A DNA stretch of 64,000 bases. Origin: Pontivivens ytuae. GTDB taxonomy: Bacteria; Pseudomonadota; Alphaproteobacteria; Rhodobacterales; Rhodobacteraceae. Location of the stretch: NCBI RefSeq assembly GCF_015679265.1, contig NZ_CP064942.1, forward strand, positions 3,948,001 to 4,012,000, written 5' to 3'. Shown one piece after another: positions 44,330 to 54,243 of this stretch (positions within the stretch are counted from its first letter, which is position 1; each line of letters begins with the position of its first letter). The position numbers were made by a program, and so were the translations under genes. The notes under the pieces are model-generated. The model saw only the letters and a list, made by a program, of their open reading frames with translations. It had not been told where the DNA came from and ran no database searches.

Positions 44330-45200
44330 GCGCTTTGCGCCCTCGCCCACGGGTCTGCTGCATCTGGGCCATGCCTTTTCAGCGCTGACGGCGGGACGGG
44401 CGGCGGAGGGCGGCCGGTTCCTGCTGCGGATCGAGGACATCGATACCACCCGCTCCCGCCCCGAATTCGAGGCGGCGATCTGCGAGGATCTGGCGTGGCT
44501 CGGGCTGTCGTGGGAGGAGCCTGTCTGGCGGCAGTCCGAGCGGCTGGAGCACTATCGCGCCGCGGTGGACCGCCTGACGGCGATGGGCCTGACCTTTGCC
44601 TGTACGTGCACCCGCGGTGACATCAAGGCGGCGCTGTCGGCGCCGCAGGAGGGCGCGCCTGTGCATGGGCCCGACGGGCTGGTCTATCCGGGGATCTGCC
44701 GGGACGCGGGGCATCCGGCGGAGGGGGCCGCGATCCGGCTCCACATGGACCGGGCCATCGCGCACCTAGGCGGCGACGCGGCCGTGCGGCGCCTCACCTT
44801 CACCGAACTGGACGAAGGAGACCGTGGCGAGCGTGGCGACATCGCCCTCGATCCCGAACTGCTGCGGCATGGAATCGGCGATATCGTTCTGGCGCGGCGC
44901 GATATCGGCACCTCCTATCACGTGGCGGTCGTGATCGATGATGCGGCGCAGGGGGTGACGCATGTGACGCGGGGGCGCGATCTGTTTCCGGCCACCCCCA
45001 TCCACCGACTGCTGCAGGCGCTGCTCGGCCTGTCGGTCCCGTTCTACCGCCACCACCGGCTGATCCGGGACGAGGCCGGCAAGCGTCTCGCCAAGCGGGA
45101 TGACGCGCGGGCGATTCGGACGTACCGTGAGGCTGGCTGGACGCAGGAGGATGTGATGCGCGCCATCGGGATCGAGCCATGCGACCGCGCCTCCTCCTGA
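44310..45200 (+). CDS. gluQ: Glutamyl-Q tRNA(Asp) synthetase
   Basis: 296 residues, a GltX-like catalytic domain without anticodon domain. It attaches glutamate to queuosine in tRNA-Asp. The class I motif is [24 protein letters not shown] (6-29). LRIEDIDTTRSRPEFEAAICEDLAWLG follows, and the KMSKS equivalent is GKRLAKRDDARA. A zinc site is suggested by CTCTRGDIKAAL and YPGICR (two plus one cysteines with Tyr). Length and missing C-terminus separate it from gltX at 13075. Overlaps both neighbours, by 20 and 22 bp. Confidence 0.94.
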   Translation: MSSGNVERFAPSPTGLLHLGHAFSALTAGRAAEGGRFLLRIEDIDTTRSRPEFEAAICEDLAWLGLSWEEPVWRQSERLEHYRAAVDRLTAMGLTFACTCTRGDIKAALSAPQEGAPVHGPDGLVYPGICRDAGHPAEGAAIRLHMDRAIAHLGGDAAVRRLTFTELDEGDRGERGDIALDPELLRHGIGDIVLARRDIGTSYHVAVVIDDAAQGVTHVTRGRDLFPATPIHRLLQALLGLSVPFYRHHRLIRDEAGKRLAKRDDARAIRTYREAGWTQEDVMRAIGIEPCDRASS

Positions 45201-45517
45201 TACTTGCTGCACTCGTTGCGGCTCCGCTCGCGGCCGAAACGCCCCTCCCCGAGATCGCTGCCGGTCTGCCGGATCAGGTGGCGGAGGCGAATGCCGCGTT
45301 CAATGCGCGGGTGCAGGCGCGTTTCGCCCTGCCGCTGGCGGAGGATGACCTGATCGCGGTGCTTGAGACGGACGGCTTTGCCGTGGATCGGAGCGTGAGC
45401 TTCGCCGATATCGAGCGGCGCGATGGCCTCTGCCTGCGTCGCTACCGGGTCGTCTGGAACAACGAGGGCGGCACGGTGGATGCGATCGGCGGCGCCTACG
45501 GGCTGGTCTGCCCGTGA
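45179..45517 (+). CDS. Hypothetical secreted protein, tandem paralogue 1
   Basis: 112 residues starting MRPRLLLILAALVAAPLAAETPL, a signal peptide with an AAE-type cleavage. The mature part is LPEIAAGLPDQVAEANAAFNARVQARFALP, then a hydrophobic-acidic middle and two cysteines near the end (GLCLRRYRVVW... LVCP). The next gene has the same layout (LP-I--LP--IA-AN----R--ARF--P, then CL---RV-W and a final Cys). No family is recognised. It overlaps gluQ by 22 bp and the next gene by GTGA. Confidence 0.65.
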   Translation: MRPRLLLILAALVAAPLAAETPLPEIAAGLPDQVAEANAAFNARVQARFALPLAEDDLIAVLETDGFAVDRSVSFADIERRDGLCLRRYRVVWNNEGGTVDAIGGAYGLVCP

Positions 45518-45915
45518 CGCAGGTCAGCCCCGCCCGCCCGCGACGGCGCCATCCGCGGCCGATCTGGAAGCGGCCGTTCACGCTGGTGCTTGCCGCGGCC
45601 GTGATCGCGTCCGCCCTCTGGCGCGTCTGGCCCCTACCGCCGCTGCCGCCGATCCTGCAGGACCTGCCCGAGGATATCGCCGCCGCCAACATGGAGCTCG
45701 AAGGGCGCATGGCCGCTCGCTTCCCCCGCCCGATCACCGTCGAGGCACTGGTGGAGGGGCTGCTGGACGAAGGCTTCGACGTAGCACCCGAGACCGCTTA
45801 CGCGCAGATCTGGGCGCCGCGGCGCAACTGCCTGGTCACGGCGCGGGTGACGTGGACCTCCGAGGACGACAAGGTCGCGACGCTCAATAGCCTCTACGAC
45901 AAACGCTGCGACTAG
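45514..45915 (+). CDS. Hypothetical membrane-anchored protein, tandem paralogue 2
   Basis: 133 residues from GTG 45514. A basic N-terminus (RPRRRHPRPIWKR) precedes one membrane helix (PFTLVLAAAVIASALWRVW), so the chain is likely anchored with its body in the periplasm. LPPILQDLPEDIAAANMELEGRMAARFPRP matches the first paralogue, followed by FDVAPETAYAQIWAPRRNCLVTARVTW and the C-terminal KRCD. The two conserved cysteines could pair. Function unknown. It ends 4 bp inside the convergent hisI. Confidence 0.65.
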   Translation: MTQVSPARPRRRHPRPIWKRPFTLVLAAAVIASALWRVWPLPPLPPILQDLPEDIAAANMELEGRMAARFPRPITVEALVEGLLDEGFDVAPETAYAQIWAPRRNCLVTARVTWTSEDDKVATLNSLYDKRCD

Positions 45916-46274
45916 GCCTCGGGCGCCATCAATTCGACCTCCTCGCCCTCTCGCACCGCGGTGTAGAAGCAGGAGCGGCGGTTGGTGTGGCAGGCGGGGC
46001 CGGTCTGATCGACGATCAGGAGCAGGCAGTCGCGGTCGCAATCCACCCGGAACTCGATGAGGCGCTGGACGTGGCCCGACGTCTCGCCCTTGCGCCACAG
46101 CGCCTGGCGGGAACGGGACCAGTAGGTGACCTGGCCCGTCGCCAGCGTCTCCTCGATCGAGGCGCGGTTCATCCAGGCCATCATCAGGACCTCGCCCGTC
46201 TCGGCCTGCGCGATGGCGGGGATCAGGCCGTCGGCGGTGAGGCGCAGGCTGTCGAGGTCGAATGTCGCGGTCAT
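45912..46274 (-). CDS. hisI: Phosphoribosyl-AMP cyclohydrolase
   Basis: 120 residues, stand-alone HisI domain. It opens the purine ring of PR-AMP in histidine synthesis. The signature LMMAWMNRASIEETLATGQVTYWSRSRQALWRKGETSGHVQ lies at about 30-70. The metal cysteines are in DCDRDCLLLIVDQTGPACHTNRRSCFY. The separate HisE protein is not nearby. It is divergent from the NifU-like gene across 70 bp. Confidence 0.96.
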   Translation of the reverse strand: MTATFDLDSLRLTADGLIPAIAQAETGEVLMMAWMNRASIEETLATGQVTYWSRSRQALWRKGETSGHVQRLIEFRVDCDRDCLLLIVDQTGPACHTNRRSCFYTAVREGEEVELMAPEA

Positions 46275-46344
46275 GGCTCGGCCCTTTTCATGTCGGTATG
46301 CGGCGTCTAGTTAAGGAATGGCTGACTGACAAGCGAGGCCCGCG

Positions 46345-46800
46345 ATGTCCGACGACATGATGAAGCTTTATTCGCAGCGCATTCTGGCGCTGGCAGCCGA
46401 CATTCCGCATCGCGAGCGGCTGGAGGATCCGCAGGCCACCGTGACCCGGCGCTCGCCGCTCTGCGGGTCGACCGTAACCGTCGATCTCGACGTGGAGGAC
46501 GGGCGGATCACGCGGTTCGGGCAGGACGTGAAGGCCTGCGCGCTCGGTCAATCCTCCGCCGCCGTGTTCGCGGCCCAGGCCGTGGGCCGGACGCTGGAGG
46601 AGGTGCGGACCGCGCGTGATCAGCTTCGCGCGATGCTCAAGGAGGGCGGGCCGGTGCCCGACGCGCCCTTCGACGGGTACGAGGCGCTGAGCCCCGCGCG
46701 CGATTATCGCAACCGCCACGCCTCGATCCTTCTGGTGCCCGAGGCGACGGTGGAGGCGATGGAGAGCCTTGCAGACAAAAAAGTCGCCGCAACCTCCTAG
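46345..46800 (+). CDS. NifU/IscU-like iron-sulfur cluster scaffold
   Basis: 151 residues. The NifU-N fold is indicated by SDDMMKLYSQRILALAADIPHRERLEDPQATVTRRSPLCGSTVTVDLDV (first Cys ligand in PLCGS), then FGQDVKACALGQSSAAVFAAQAVGRT (second Cys in KACALGQSSA). A third Cys as in SufU is not obvious; the C-terminus holds AAMES and Lys residues instead. Proteins of this type sit by hisI in many alphaproteobacteria. A full scaffold role is possible but not shown, since only two cysteines are seen. Confidence 0.8.
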   Translation: MSDDMMKLYSQRILALAADIPHRERLEDPQATVTRRSPLCGSTVTVDLDVEDGRITRFGQDVKACALGQSSAAVFAAQAVGRTLEEVRTARDQLRAMLKEGGPVPDAPFDGYEALSPARDYRNRHASILLVPEATVEAMESLADKKVAATS

Positions 46801-46887
46801 AGGTGCGGCGACAGTGGGGCGAAGACCGGCCCACACCAGCCAGAGGCGGCCGTGGGACAGGCGGGCCGGGGTCCTTCGGCGGTCAGC

Positions 46888-46998
46888 TCAGAGCATCAGG
46901 GACGAGACGATCATCACGCAGATCGCGGCGAGGCCGATGGCGTCACCCACCATGTGCGTGCGGTTCGCTTGGGCAGTGTGGATCAGGCGGGCGATCAT
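46888..46998 (-). CDS. 36-residue membrane peptide under an SOS box (candidate SidA-like inhibitor)
   Basis: ATG 46998 to TGA 46888 on the minus strand encodes a basic N-terminus (MIARLIHTAQANRTHMVGDA) and one membrane helix (IGLAAICVMIVSSLML). GGAGAG lies 6 bp before the ATG. Nearly all third codon positions are G or C, as in resident genes, so it is very likely coding. An exact SOS box (47035-47049) lies 37 bp upstream, with TTGACG 6 bp before it, an arrangement like that of lexA. In Caulobacter the SOS-induced division inhibitor SidA is also a very short inner-membrane peptide. No sequence match is claimed; the link is by size, topology and control. Confidence 0.6.
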   Translation of the reverse strand: MIARLIHTAQANRTHMVGDAIGLAAICVMIVSSLML

Positions 46999-47034
46999 GG
47001 CAGCTCTCCGGTCGTTCTCTCCTGTTGCCTTAAC

Positions 47035-47061
47035 GTTCTCTTAAAGTTCGAGTCGCGTCAA
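47035..47061 (-). promoter_or_regulatory. SOS box and -35 of the 36-residue peptide gene
   Basis: On the minus strand GAAC-TTTAAGA-GAAC (47035-47049) matches GAAC-N7-GAAC exactly, the same as at lexA (GAAC-TTTTGTA-GAAC). A -35 like TTGACG lies at 47056-47061, six bases upstream of the box (eight at lexA). A -10 is not clear but would fall within or just after the box. Confidence 0.75.
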
Positions 47062-47091
47062 CGAAAAATGAGAACAAACGTGAACACCCTG

Positions 47092-49179
47092 TCAGCCTAC
47101 TGACAGAAGCCGGATCGCGCGGTCCTGTTCCAGCAGGTAGAGCAGCACTCGCGCCGCCTCGCCGCGCGGCGACGTCAGCCCGCCGTCGCGGTCCAGCAGC
47201 ATCCGCGCGTCCCGCTGCGCGAGCTGCATCAGGGCCGCCTGCCGTTCGAGATCCGCGATGCGGAAGCGCGGCAGGCCCGATTGCGCGGTGCCGAGCACGT
47301 CCCCTGCCCCGCGGATCCGAAGATCCTCCTCGGCGATGCGGAAGCCGTCCTCGGTCTCGCGCATGATCTCCAGCCGCGCGCGGGCGGTCTCGCCCAGCGG
47401 CGGGGAGTACATCAGGAGGCAGGTCGATTTCTCCGATCCCCGCCCCACGCGCCCGCGGAGCTGGTGGAGCTGGGCGAGGCCGAAGCGTTCGGCCTGCTCG
47501 ATCACCATGATGGAGGCGGCGGGCACGTTCACGCCGACCTCGATGACGGTGGTGGCGACGAGCAGCCGGGTGCGGCCCGCGACGAAATCGGCCATCGCCG
47601 TGTCCTTCTCGGCCGGTGGCAGGCGGCCGTGGACGAGGCCGACCTGATCGCCAAGGGCGACGCGCAGGGCGCGGGCGCGCTCCTCGGCGGCCGCCATCTC
47701 GACCACTTCGCTTTCCTCGACCAGAGGGCAGACCCAGTAGGCTTGGCGACCTTGCGCGAGGGCGGCGCGCAGGCGCTCGACCACTTCCTCAGTGCGGCTG
47801 GCGGAGACGAGAACGGTGTCGATGGGCTGGCGGCCCGGCGGCTTCTCATCGAGCACCGACAGCTCCATGTCGCCGTATTGCGCGAGGCTCAGCGAGCGCG
47901 GGATCGGCGTCGCCGTCATTACCAGGATATCGGCCTTCTCGCCCTTCTCGCCCAGCCCCATCCGCTCCCGCACGCCGAAGCGGTGCTGCTCATCGATGAT
48001 GGCGAGGCGCAGGTCGGCGAAGGCCACGTCGCGTTGGAAGAGCGCGTGGGTGCCGATGAGGATATGGATGCGGCCTGCGGCGAGATCGGCGAGCTTCTGC
48101 TCCCGCGCCGCCCCCTTGTCGCGGCCCGTCAGGATGTCGAGGCGCAGGTTGAGCCCCTCGGCGAGCGGGGCGAGCCCCTCCAGATGCTGGCGCGCGAGTA
48201 TCTCGGTCGGGGCCATGAGGGCCGCCTGCCCCCCGGCCTCCACCGCGGCGAGCATGGACAGAAAGGCGACGAGGGTTTTTCCCGATCCCACATCGCCTTG
48301 CAGCAGCCGGTTCATGCGGGTGGGCGCGGCCATGTCGGCGGTGATCTCGGCCACGGCGCGGGTCTGGGCTCCGGTCGGCTGGTAGGGCAGCGCGGCGAGC
48401 GCCTGGTCGCGCAGCGCGCCGTCGCCCTGCGTGCTCCGCCCCGGCTTCTTCCGCGCGTGCTGGCGGGCGAGTGCGAGGGTGAGTTGGTGCGCGAAAAGCT
48501 CGTCATAGGCGAGGCGCTGGCGCGCGGGCGTCGTGTCGGCGAGGTCGGCGGCACCTTGCGGGGCGTGGGCCGTGCGGATCGCGTCGGCCCAGGTGGGCCA
48601 TTGTTTCTCGGCCACCACCGAGGGCTCGATCCACTCCGGCAGGTCCGGCACGCGGTCGAGCGTGCCGCCGATCGCCTTCGTCATCGTGCGCAGGGTGACG
48701 CCGGCCGTCAGCGGATAGGTCGGCTCGAAGGGCGGCAGCGCCTCCGCCTCCTCCCGGCTGAGCACGTGGTCGGGATGGACCATCTGCGCGATGCCGTCGA
48801 AGAGCTCGACCCGGCCCGAGACGACGCGCCGCCCACCCGGCGGCAGCGTCCGGCGCATCCAGTCGTCGCGGGCGTGGAAGTAAACCAGCAGGAACTCCGT
48901 CTCCGCGTCGCGCACCTGCACGCGGTAAGGGCGGTTGCGGCTCGTCGGCGGCTGGTGCGCGCCGATCTCGACCTCCACCGTGATCGTGGCGGGCAGCGGC
49001 TGGTCCTGGATGCTCGGCTTCGGCCGCCGGTCGGTGCCGCCCGTGGGCAGTGTCAGGAGCAGGTCCTTGGGCGAGCGGATGTCGAGGCGCTCCAGCAGCG
49101 GCGCGGTCTTCTTCCCCACACCCGGCAGGCCCGTGAGATCGGCGAAGAGCGGGAAGAGGCTTTCTGGGCGGCCGGTCAT
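47092..49179 (-). CDS. recG: ATP-dependent DNA helicase RecG
   Basis: 695 residues, full length. It remodels stalled forks and Holliday junctions. The N-terminal wedge/OB domain covers about 1-190. The helicase core has Walker A in RLLQGDVGSGKTLVAFLSMLAA, LMAPTEILARQHLEGL, DEQHRFGVRERMGL (motif II), VMTATPIPRSLSLAQYGDMELSVLDEKPPGR, LVATTVIEVGVNVPAASIMVIEQAERFGLAQLHQLRGRVGRG and the C-terminal LRIRGAGDVLGTAQSGLP. No SOS box is seen at its own start. The SOS-controlled peptide gene lies right after it on the same strand. Confidence 0.97.
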   Translation of the reverse strand: MTGRPESLFPLFADLTGLPGVGKKTAPLLERLDIRSPKDLLLTLPTGGTDRRPKPSIQDQPLPATITVEVEIGAHQPPTSRNRPYRVQVRDAETEFLLVYFHARDDWMRRTLPPGGRRVVSGRVELFDGIAQMVHPDHVLSREEAEALPPFEPTYPLTAGVTLRTMTKAIGGTLDRVPDLPEWIEPSVVAEKQWPTWADAIRTAHAPQGAADLADTTPARQRLAYDELFAHQLTLALARQHARKKPGRSTQGDGALRDQALAALPYQPTGAQTRAVAEITADMAAPTRMNRLLQGDVGSGKTLVAFLSMLAAVEAGGQAALMAPTEILARQHLEGLAPLAEGLNLRLDILTGRDKGAAREQKLADLAAGRIHILIGTHALFQRDVAFADLRLAIIDEQHRFGVRERMGLGEKGEKADILVMTATPIPRSLSLAQYGDMELSVLDEKPPGRQPIDTVLVSASRTEEVVERLRAALAQGRQAYWVCPLVEESEVVEMAAAEERARALRVALGDQVGLVHGRLPPAEKDTAMADFVAGRTRLLVATTVIEVGVNVPAASIMVIEQAERFGLAQLHQLRGRVGRGSEKSTCLLMYSPPLGETARARLEIMRETEDGFRIAEEDLRIRGAGDVLGTAQSGLPRFRIADLERQAALMQLAQRDARMLLDRDGGLTSPRGEAARVLLYLLEQDRAIRLLSVG

Positions 49180-49251
49180 GCCGCCATCTGCCGCGATGGT
49201 CCGATGGCGCGCAAGCCGCCACGGTGGGTTTTGCGGAGGCGCAGCACGAGA

Positions 49252-51420
<2,169 letters not shown>

Positions 51421-52131
51421 TCAGGCGCGGCGGACCGTCTTCCCGTCCTCGACCGGGGCCGGATCGCGCAGCACGTAGCCGCGGCCCCATACGGTCTCAA
51501 TATAGGTCTCGCCGCCGGTCGCCTGGCTGAGCTTCTTGCGCAGCTTGCAGATGAAGACGTCGATAATCTTCAGCTCCGGCTCGTCCATGCCGCCGTAGAG
51601 ATGGTTGAGGAACATCTCCTTGGTCAGCGTCGTGCCCTTGCGCAGGGAGAGGAGCTCCAGCATCTGGTACTCCTTGCCCGTCAGGTGCACGGACTGGCCG
51701 TCGACCTCCACCGTCTTCGCGTCGAGGTTCACCTTCACCTTGCCGGTCTCGATCACCGACTGCGAGTGCCCCTTGGAGCGGCGCACGATCGCGTGGATCC
51801 GGGCGACCAGTTCCTCGCGGTGGAAGGGTTTGGTGATGTAGTCGTCGGCACCGAAACCGAAGCCGCGGATCTTCGTCTCGGCATCGTCCATGCCGGACAG
51901 GATCAGGATCGGGGTGTCGATCTTCGATATGCGCAACTGGCGCAGCACGTCATGGCCATGCATGTCCGGCAGGTTGAGGTCGAGCACGATCAGATCGTAG
52001 TCGTAGATCCGAGCGAGATCGATACCCTCCTCCCCCAGGTCGGTGGCATAGACGTTGAAGTTCGCGTTCGCGAGCATCAGCTCAATGTTCCGCGCGGTTG
52101 CTGGATCGTCTTCGACGAGCAGGATGCGCAT
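51421..52131 (-). CDS. ctrA: Cell cycle response regulator CtrA
   Basis: 236 residues. The receiver domain has the acidic pair EDDP (7-10), the phosphoacceptor Asp 51 in [18 protein letters not shown] and Lys in [17 protein letters not shown]. The OmpR-type DNA-binding domain follows ([54 protein letters not shown]...TVWGRGYVL), nearly unchanged from Caulobacter. In Rhodobacterales CtrA mainly controls motility, gene transfer agents and other late functions rather than viability. The tail ends TVRRA, not the Ala-Ala degron of Caulobacter. sciP lies 143 bp upstream; a CtrA-like box is in between. Confidence 0.97.
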   Translation of the reverse strand: MRILLVEDDPATARNIELMLANANFNVYATDLGEEGIDLARIYDYDLIVLDLNLPDMHGHDVLRQLRISKIDTPILILSGMDDAETKIRGFGFGADDYITKPFHREELVARIHAIVRRSKGHSQSVIETGKVKVNLDAKTVEVDGQSVHLTGKEYQMLELLSLRKGTTLTKEMFLNHLYGGMDEPELKIIDVFICKLRKKLSQATGGETYIETVWGRGYVLRDPAPVEDGKTVRRA

Positions 52132-52205
52132 CAGCTATCCTCCGGGGCGGACGGCGGCATTATGCCCCCGATCCTCGTAGTTTATCCCTTTTCGCAAGGA
52201 AGAGG

Positions 52206-52220
52206 TTAACGAAAAGTAAA
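52206..52220. promoter_or_regulatory. CtrA-like box upstream of ctrA
   Basis: Read toward ctrA it is TTTA-CTTTTCG-TTAA, one mismatch from TTAA-N7-TTAA, and 75 bp before the ctrA ATG. Autoregulation by CtrA is known in Caulobacter; the match here is close but not exact. Confidence 0.45.
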
Positions 52221-52274
52221 TTTCTGCGAAAACTTCCAGAACATCGGCGAAAGCGTCGCAGTATTCGTCTTCAG

Positions 52275-52556
52275 TCAGGACCGGTAACGCTGCATGGTTG
52301 TAACCCGCAACCCATTGGTCCCGTGACGGGCGAGCGATTCCATCCAGCCTGCCAGTTCCTCTTCCGACAGATCGTACATTTCGCACGCCTCATCCTCTGT
52401 CAGCATACCGCCCCGCACCGCGGCTGCAACGATTGCCTTGCGTCCGGCGACCCATCTTTTGGTATCGGCCGGCGGAAGGTCGGCGCGCGAGATCGTGCGC
52501 CCTTCGTGATCCCGCACGAAGATCGGCCTGTCGGACCGCTTGAGATACATCTGCAT
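52275..52556 (-). CDS. sciP: SciP-type CtrA inhibitor (DUF1153)
   Basis: 93 residues. DUF1153 text is YLKRSDRPIFVRDHEGRTISRADLPPADTKRWVAGRKAIVAAAVRGGMLTEDEACEMYDLSEEELAGWMESLARHG, ending GLRVTTMQRYRS. In Caulobacter SciP binds DNA and CtrA and stops CtrA from activating its targets in G1. The protein is a small helix-turn-helix. Being upstream of ctrA on the same strand, it could be co-transcribed with it or separate; the CtrA-like box lies between them. The first two codons (MQM) leave the start ambiguous by two residues. Confidence 0.92.
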   Translation of the reverse strand: MQMYLKRSDRPIFVRDHEGRTISRADLPPADTKRWVAGRKAIVAAAVRGGMLTEDEACEMYDLSEEELAGWMESLARHGTNGLRVTTMQRYRS

Positions 52557-52686
52557 TCCCTCCTCAGAGACGAGAGAAGGAATACGGGTGCTCGGCTAAC
52601 CGGCGGTTAAAGGCGGGATTGTGTCTGCGCTCGATTTGACTATATAGCGCGCGAAATCCGCGACATTTCCGAAACGGAGCGCCGTC

Positions 52687-53820
52687 ATGGCCGAGCTCAA
52701 CTCCCTGGGCTTCGCGAAAGCCCCCGCCGACACCCGTGTCGTCGTCGCCATGTCCGGCGGCGTGGACAGCTCGGTGGTGGCCGCCCAACTCGCCTCCGAA
52801 GGCTACGACGTGGTGGGCGTCACGCTGCAGCTTTACGATCACGGGGCCGCACTCGCGAAGAAGGGGGCGTGCTGCGCGGGCCGGGACATCCACGACGCCC
52901 GGCGCGTGGCGGAGACGATGGCCTTCCCGCACTACGTGCTCGACTACGAGAACAAGTTCCGCGAGAGCGTGATCGACGAGTTCGCCGACGCCTATCTGGC
53001 CGGCGCGACGCCGATCCCCTGCATCCGCTGCAACGAGCGGGTGAAGTTCCGGGATCTGCTGGAGACGGCGAAGGACCTCGACGCCGATTGCATGGCGACG
53101 GGCCATTACATCCAGCGCAAGGCGGGGCCGCAGAAGGCGGAGCTGCACCGCGCTGCGGATCCGGAGCGGGATCAGAGCTATTTCCTATTTTCCACAACGC
53201 AGGAGCAGCTCGACTACCTGCGCTTCCCCCTCGGCCATCTGAAGTCGAAGGCGGAGACGCGGACACTCGCGGCGCAATACGGGCTGAGCGTGGCGGACAA
53301 GCCGGACAGCCAGGACATCTGCTTCGTGCCCAACGGCTCCTACGCCGCGGTGATCGAGAAGCTGCGGCCGGGCGCGGCGGAGCCGGGCGAGATCGTGCAT
53401 CTCGACGGCCGCGTGCTGGGCGCGCATCGCGGGGTGATCCACTACACGATCGGGCAGCGCCGGGGCCTCGGCATCGGGGGCGGCGAGCCGCTCTACGTGG
53501 TGAAGCTCGATGCGGATGCGCGCCGGGTGATCGTCGGGCCGAAGGAGGCGCTGGCGACGCGGACCGTGCCGATCCACCAGATCAACTGGATCGGCGATCG
53601 GGAGTGGGACGCGCTGCCCGACGATGGTGCCGAGGTTCTGGTGAAGGTCCGCTCCACCCGCCCGCCGCGGGAAGCGGTGCTGCGCCGCGGTGCGGATGGC
53701 ACGGCGGAGGTGGAGCTGGCGCTGGCCGAGGAAGGCATCGCGCCGGGTCAGGCCTGTGTCTTCTATGCGCCCGAGGGCTCCCGCGTGCTGGGCGGCGGCT
53801 GGATCCGCGCGGCGGCCTGA
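52687..53820 (+). CDS. mnmA: tRNA-specific 2-thiouridylase
   Basis: 377 residues. It thiolates U34 of tRNA-Lys, -Glu and -Gln. The PP-loop is [34 protein letters not shown] (about 18-50). The catalytic Cys pair lies in [14 protein letters not shown] and [17 protein letters not shown], with GKEKPDSQ-like VADKPDSQ between. [26 protein letters not shown] marks the central domain, and the C-terminal beta-barrel follows. It is divergent from sciP over 130 bp. Confidence 0.97.
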   Translation: MAELNSLGFAKAPADTRVVVAMSGGVDSSVVAAQLASEGYDVVGVTLQLYDHGAALAKKGACCAGRDIHDARRVAETMAFPHYVLDYENKFRESVIDEFADAYLAGATPIPCIRCNERVKFRDLLETAKDLDADCMATGHYIQRKAGPQKAELHRAADPERDQSYFLFSTTQEQLDYLRFPLGHLKSKAETRTLAAQYGLSVADKPDSQDICFVPNGSYAAVIEKLRPGAAEPGEIVHLDGRVLGAHRGVIHYTIGQRRGLGIGGGEPLYVVKLDADARRVIVGPKEALATRTVPIHQINWIGDREWDALPDDGAEVLVKVRSTRPPREAVLRRGADGTAEVELALAEEGIAPGQACVFYAPEGSRVLGGGWIRAAA

Positions 53821-53911
53821 TCTCGCCTGGAAAAGCTCTCCCGCCCGTCGGTCACCCGGGCGGGCGGCCTCCCGTTGGGCCGGGCGCCGCGCGATGCGCG
53901 GCGAACCGGGA

Positions 53912-54232
53912 TCACTGCGTGGTGGTGCGCTCCAGGCTCAGCGTGTTGCCGACGCGCGCGCCCGCGGCCACGTCCGGGGAGTCGCAGCGGGGCGTCCCAT
54001 CGGGATTGAGACGGTTAGTCAGGTAGCCCTCGAGCCCGTCGTCGATGATCCAGTGCTGGCAGCCCAGCGGGTCGATCCAGAGCGAGGCTTCCATCTCCGA
54101 CAACAGGTGCGCATCGAGGCCGCGGTCCACGTTCGGGTCGTTGCGGTCGAGCCGTGCGACTTGCGGCGAGCCGGCGCAGGCGCCGAGGGCGAGGAGCGCG
54201 AGGCCGGCGGCGGTCTTTGAAACAAACGTCAT
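53912..54232 (-). CDS. Hypothetical lipoprotein with W-DP-GC-HW domain
   Basis: 106 residues from MTFVSKTAAGLALLALGACAG, a lipoprotein signal (LGAC). ATG 54247 would add five residues. The body contains ASLWIDPLGCQHWIIDDGLEGYLTNRLNPDGTPRCDSPDV. Nearly the same arrangement (W-DP-GC-HW--D-G-EG--T--L-P-G-P-C) is found in the OmpA-domain lipoprotein encoded just upstream, so this is a free-standing copy of that domain. No named function is known to me. Two cysteines at fixed distance probably form a disulphide. Confidence 0.7.
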   Translation of the reverse strand: MTFVSKTAAGLALLALGACAGSPQVARLDRNDPNVDRGLDAHLLSEMEASLWIDPLGCQHWIIDDGLEGYLTNRLNPDGTPRCDSPDVAAGARVGNTLSLERTTTQ

Positions 54233-54243
54233 GACGACACTCC

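Noticed and set aside
47072..47085. A second GAAC...GAAC pair near the SOS-controlled peptide
   Set aside because: The spacing is six bases (GAAC-AAACGT-GAAC), not seven, so it does not match the LexA site. The true box is at 47035-47049.
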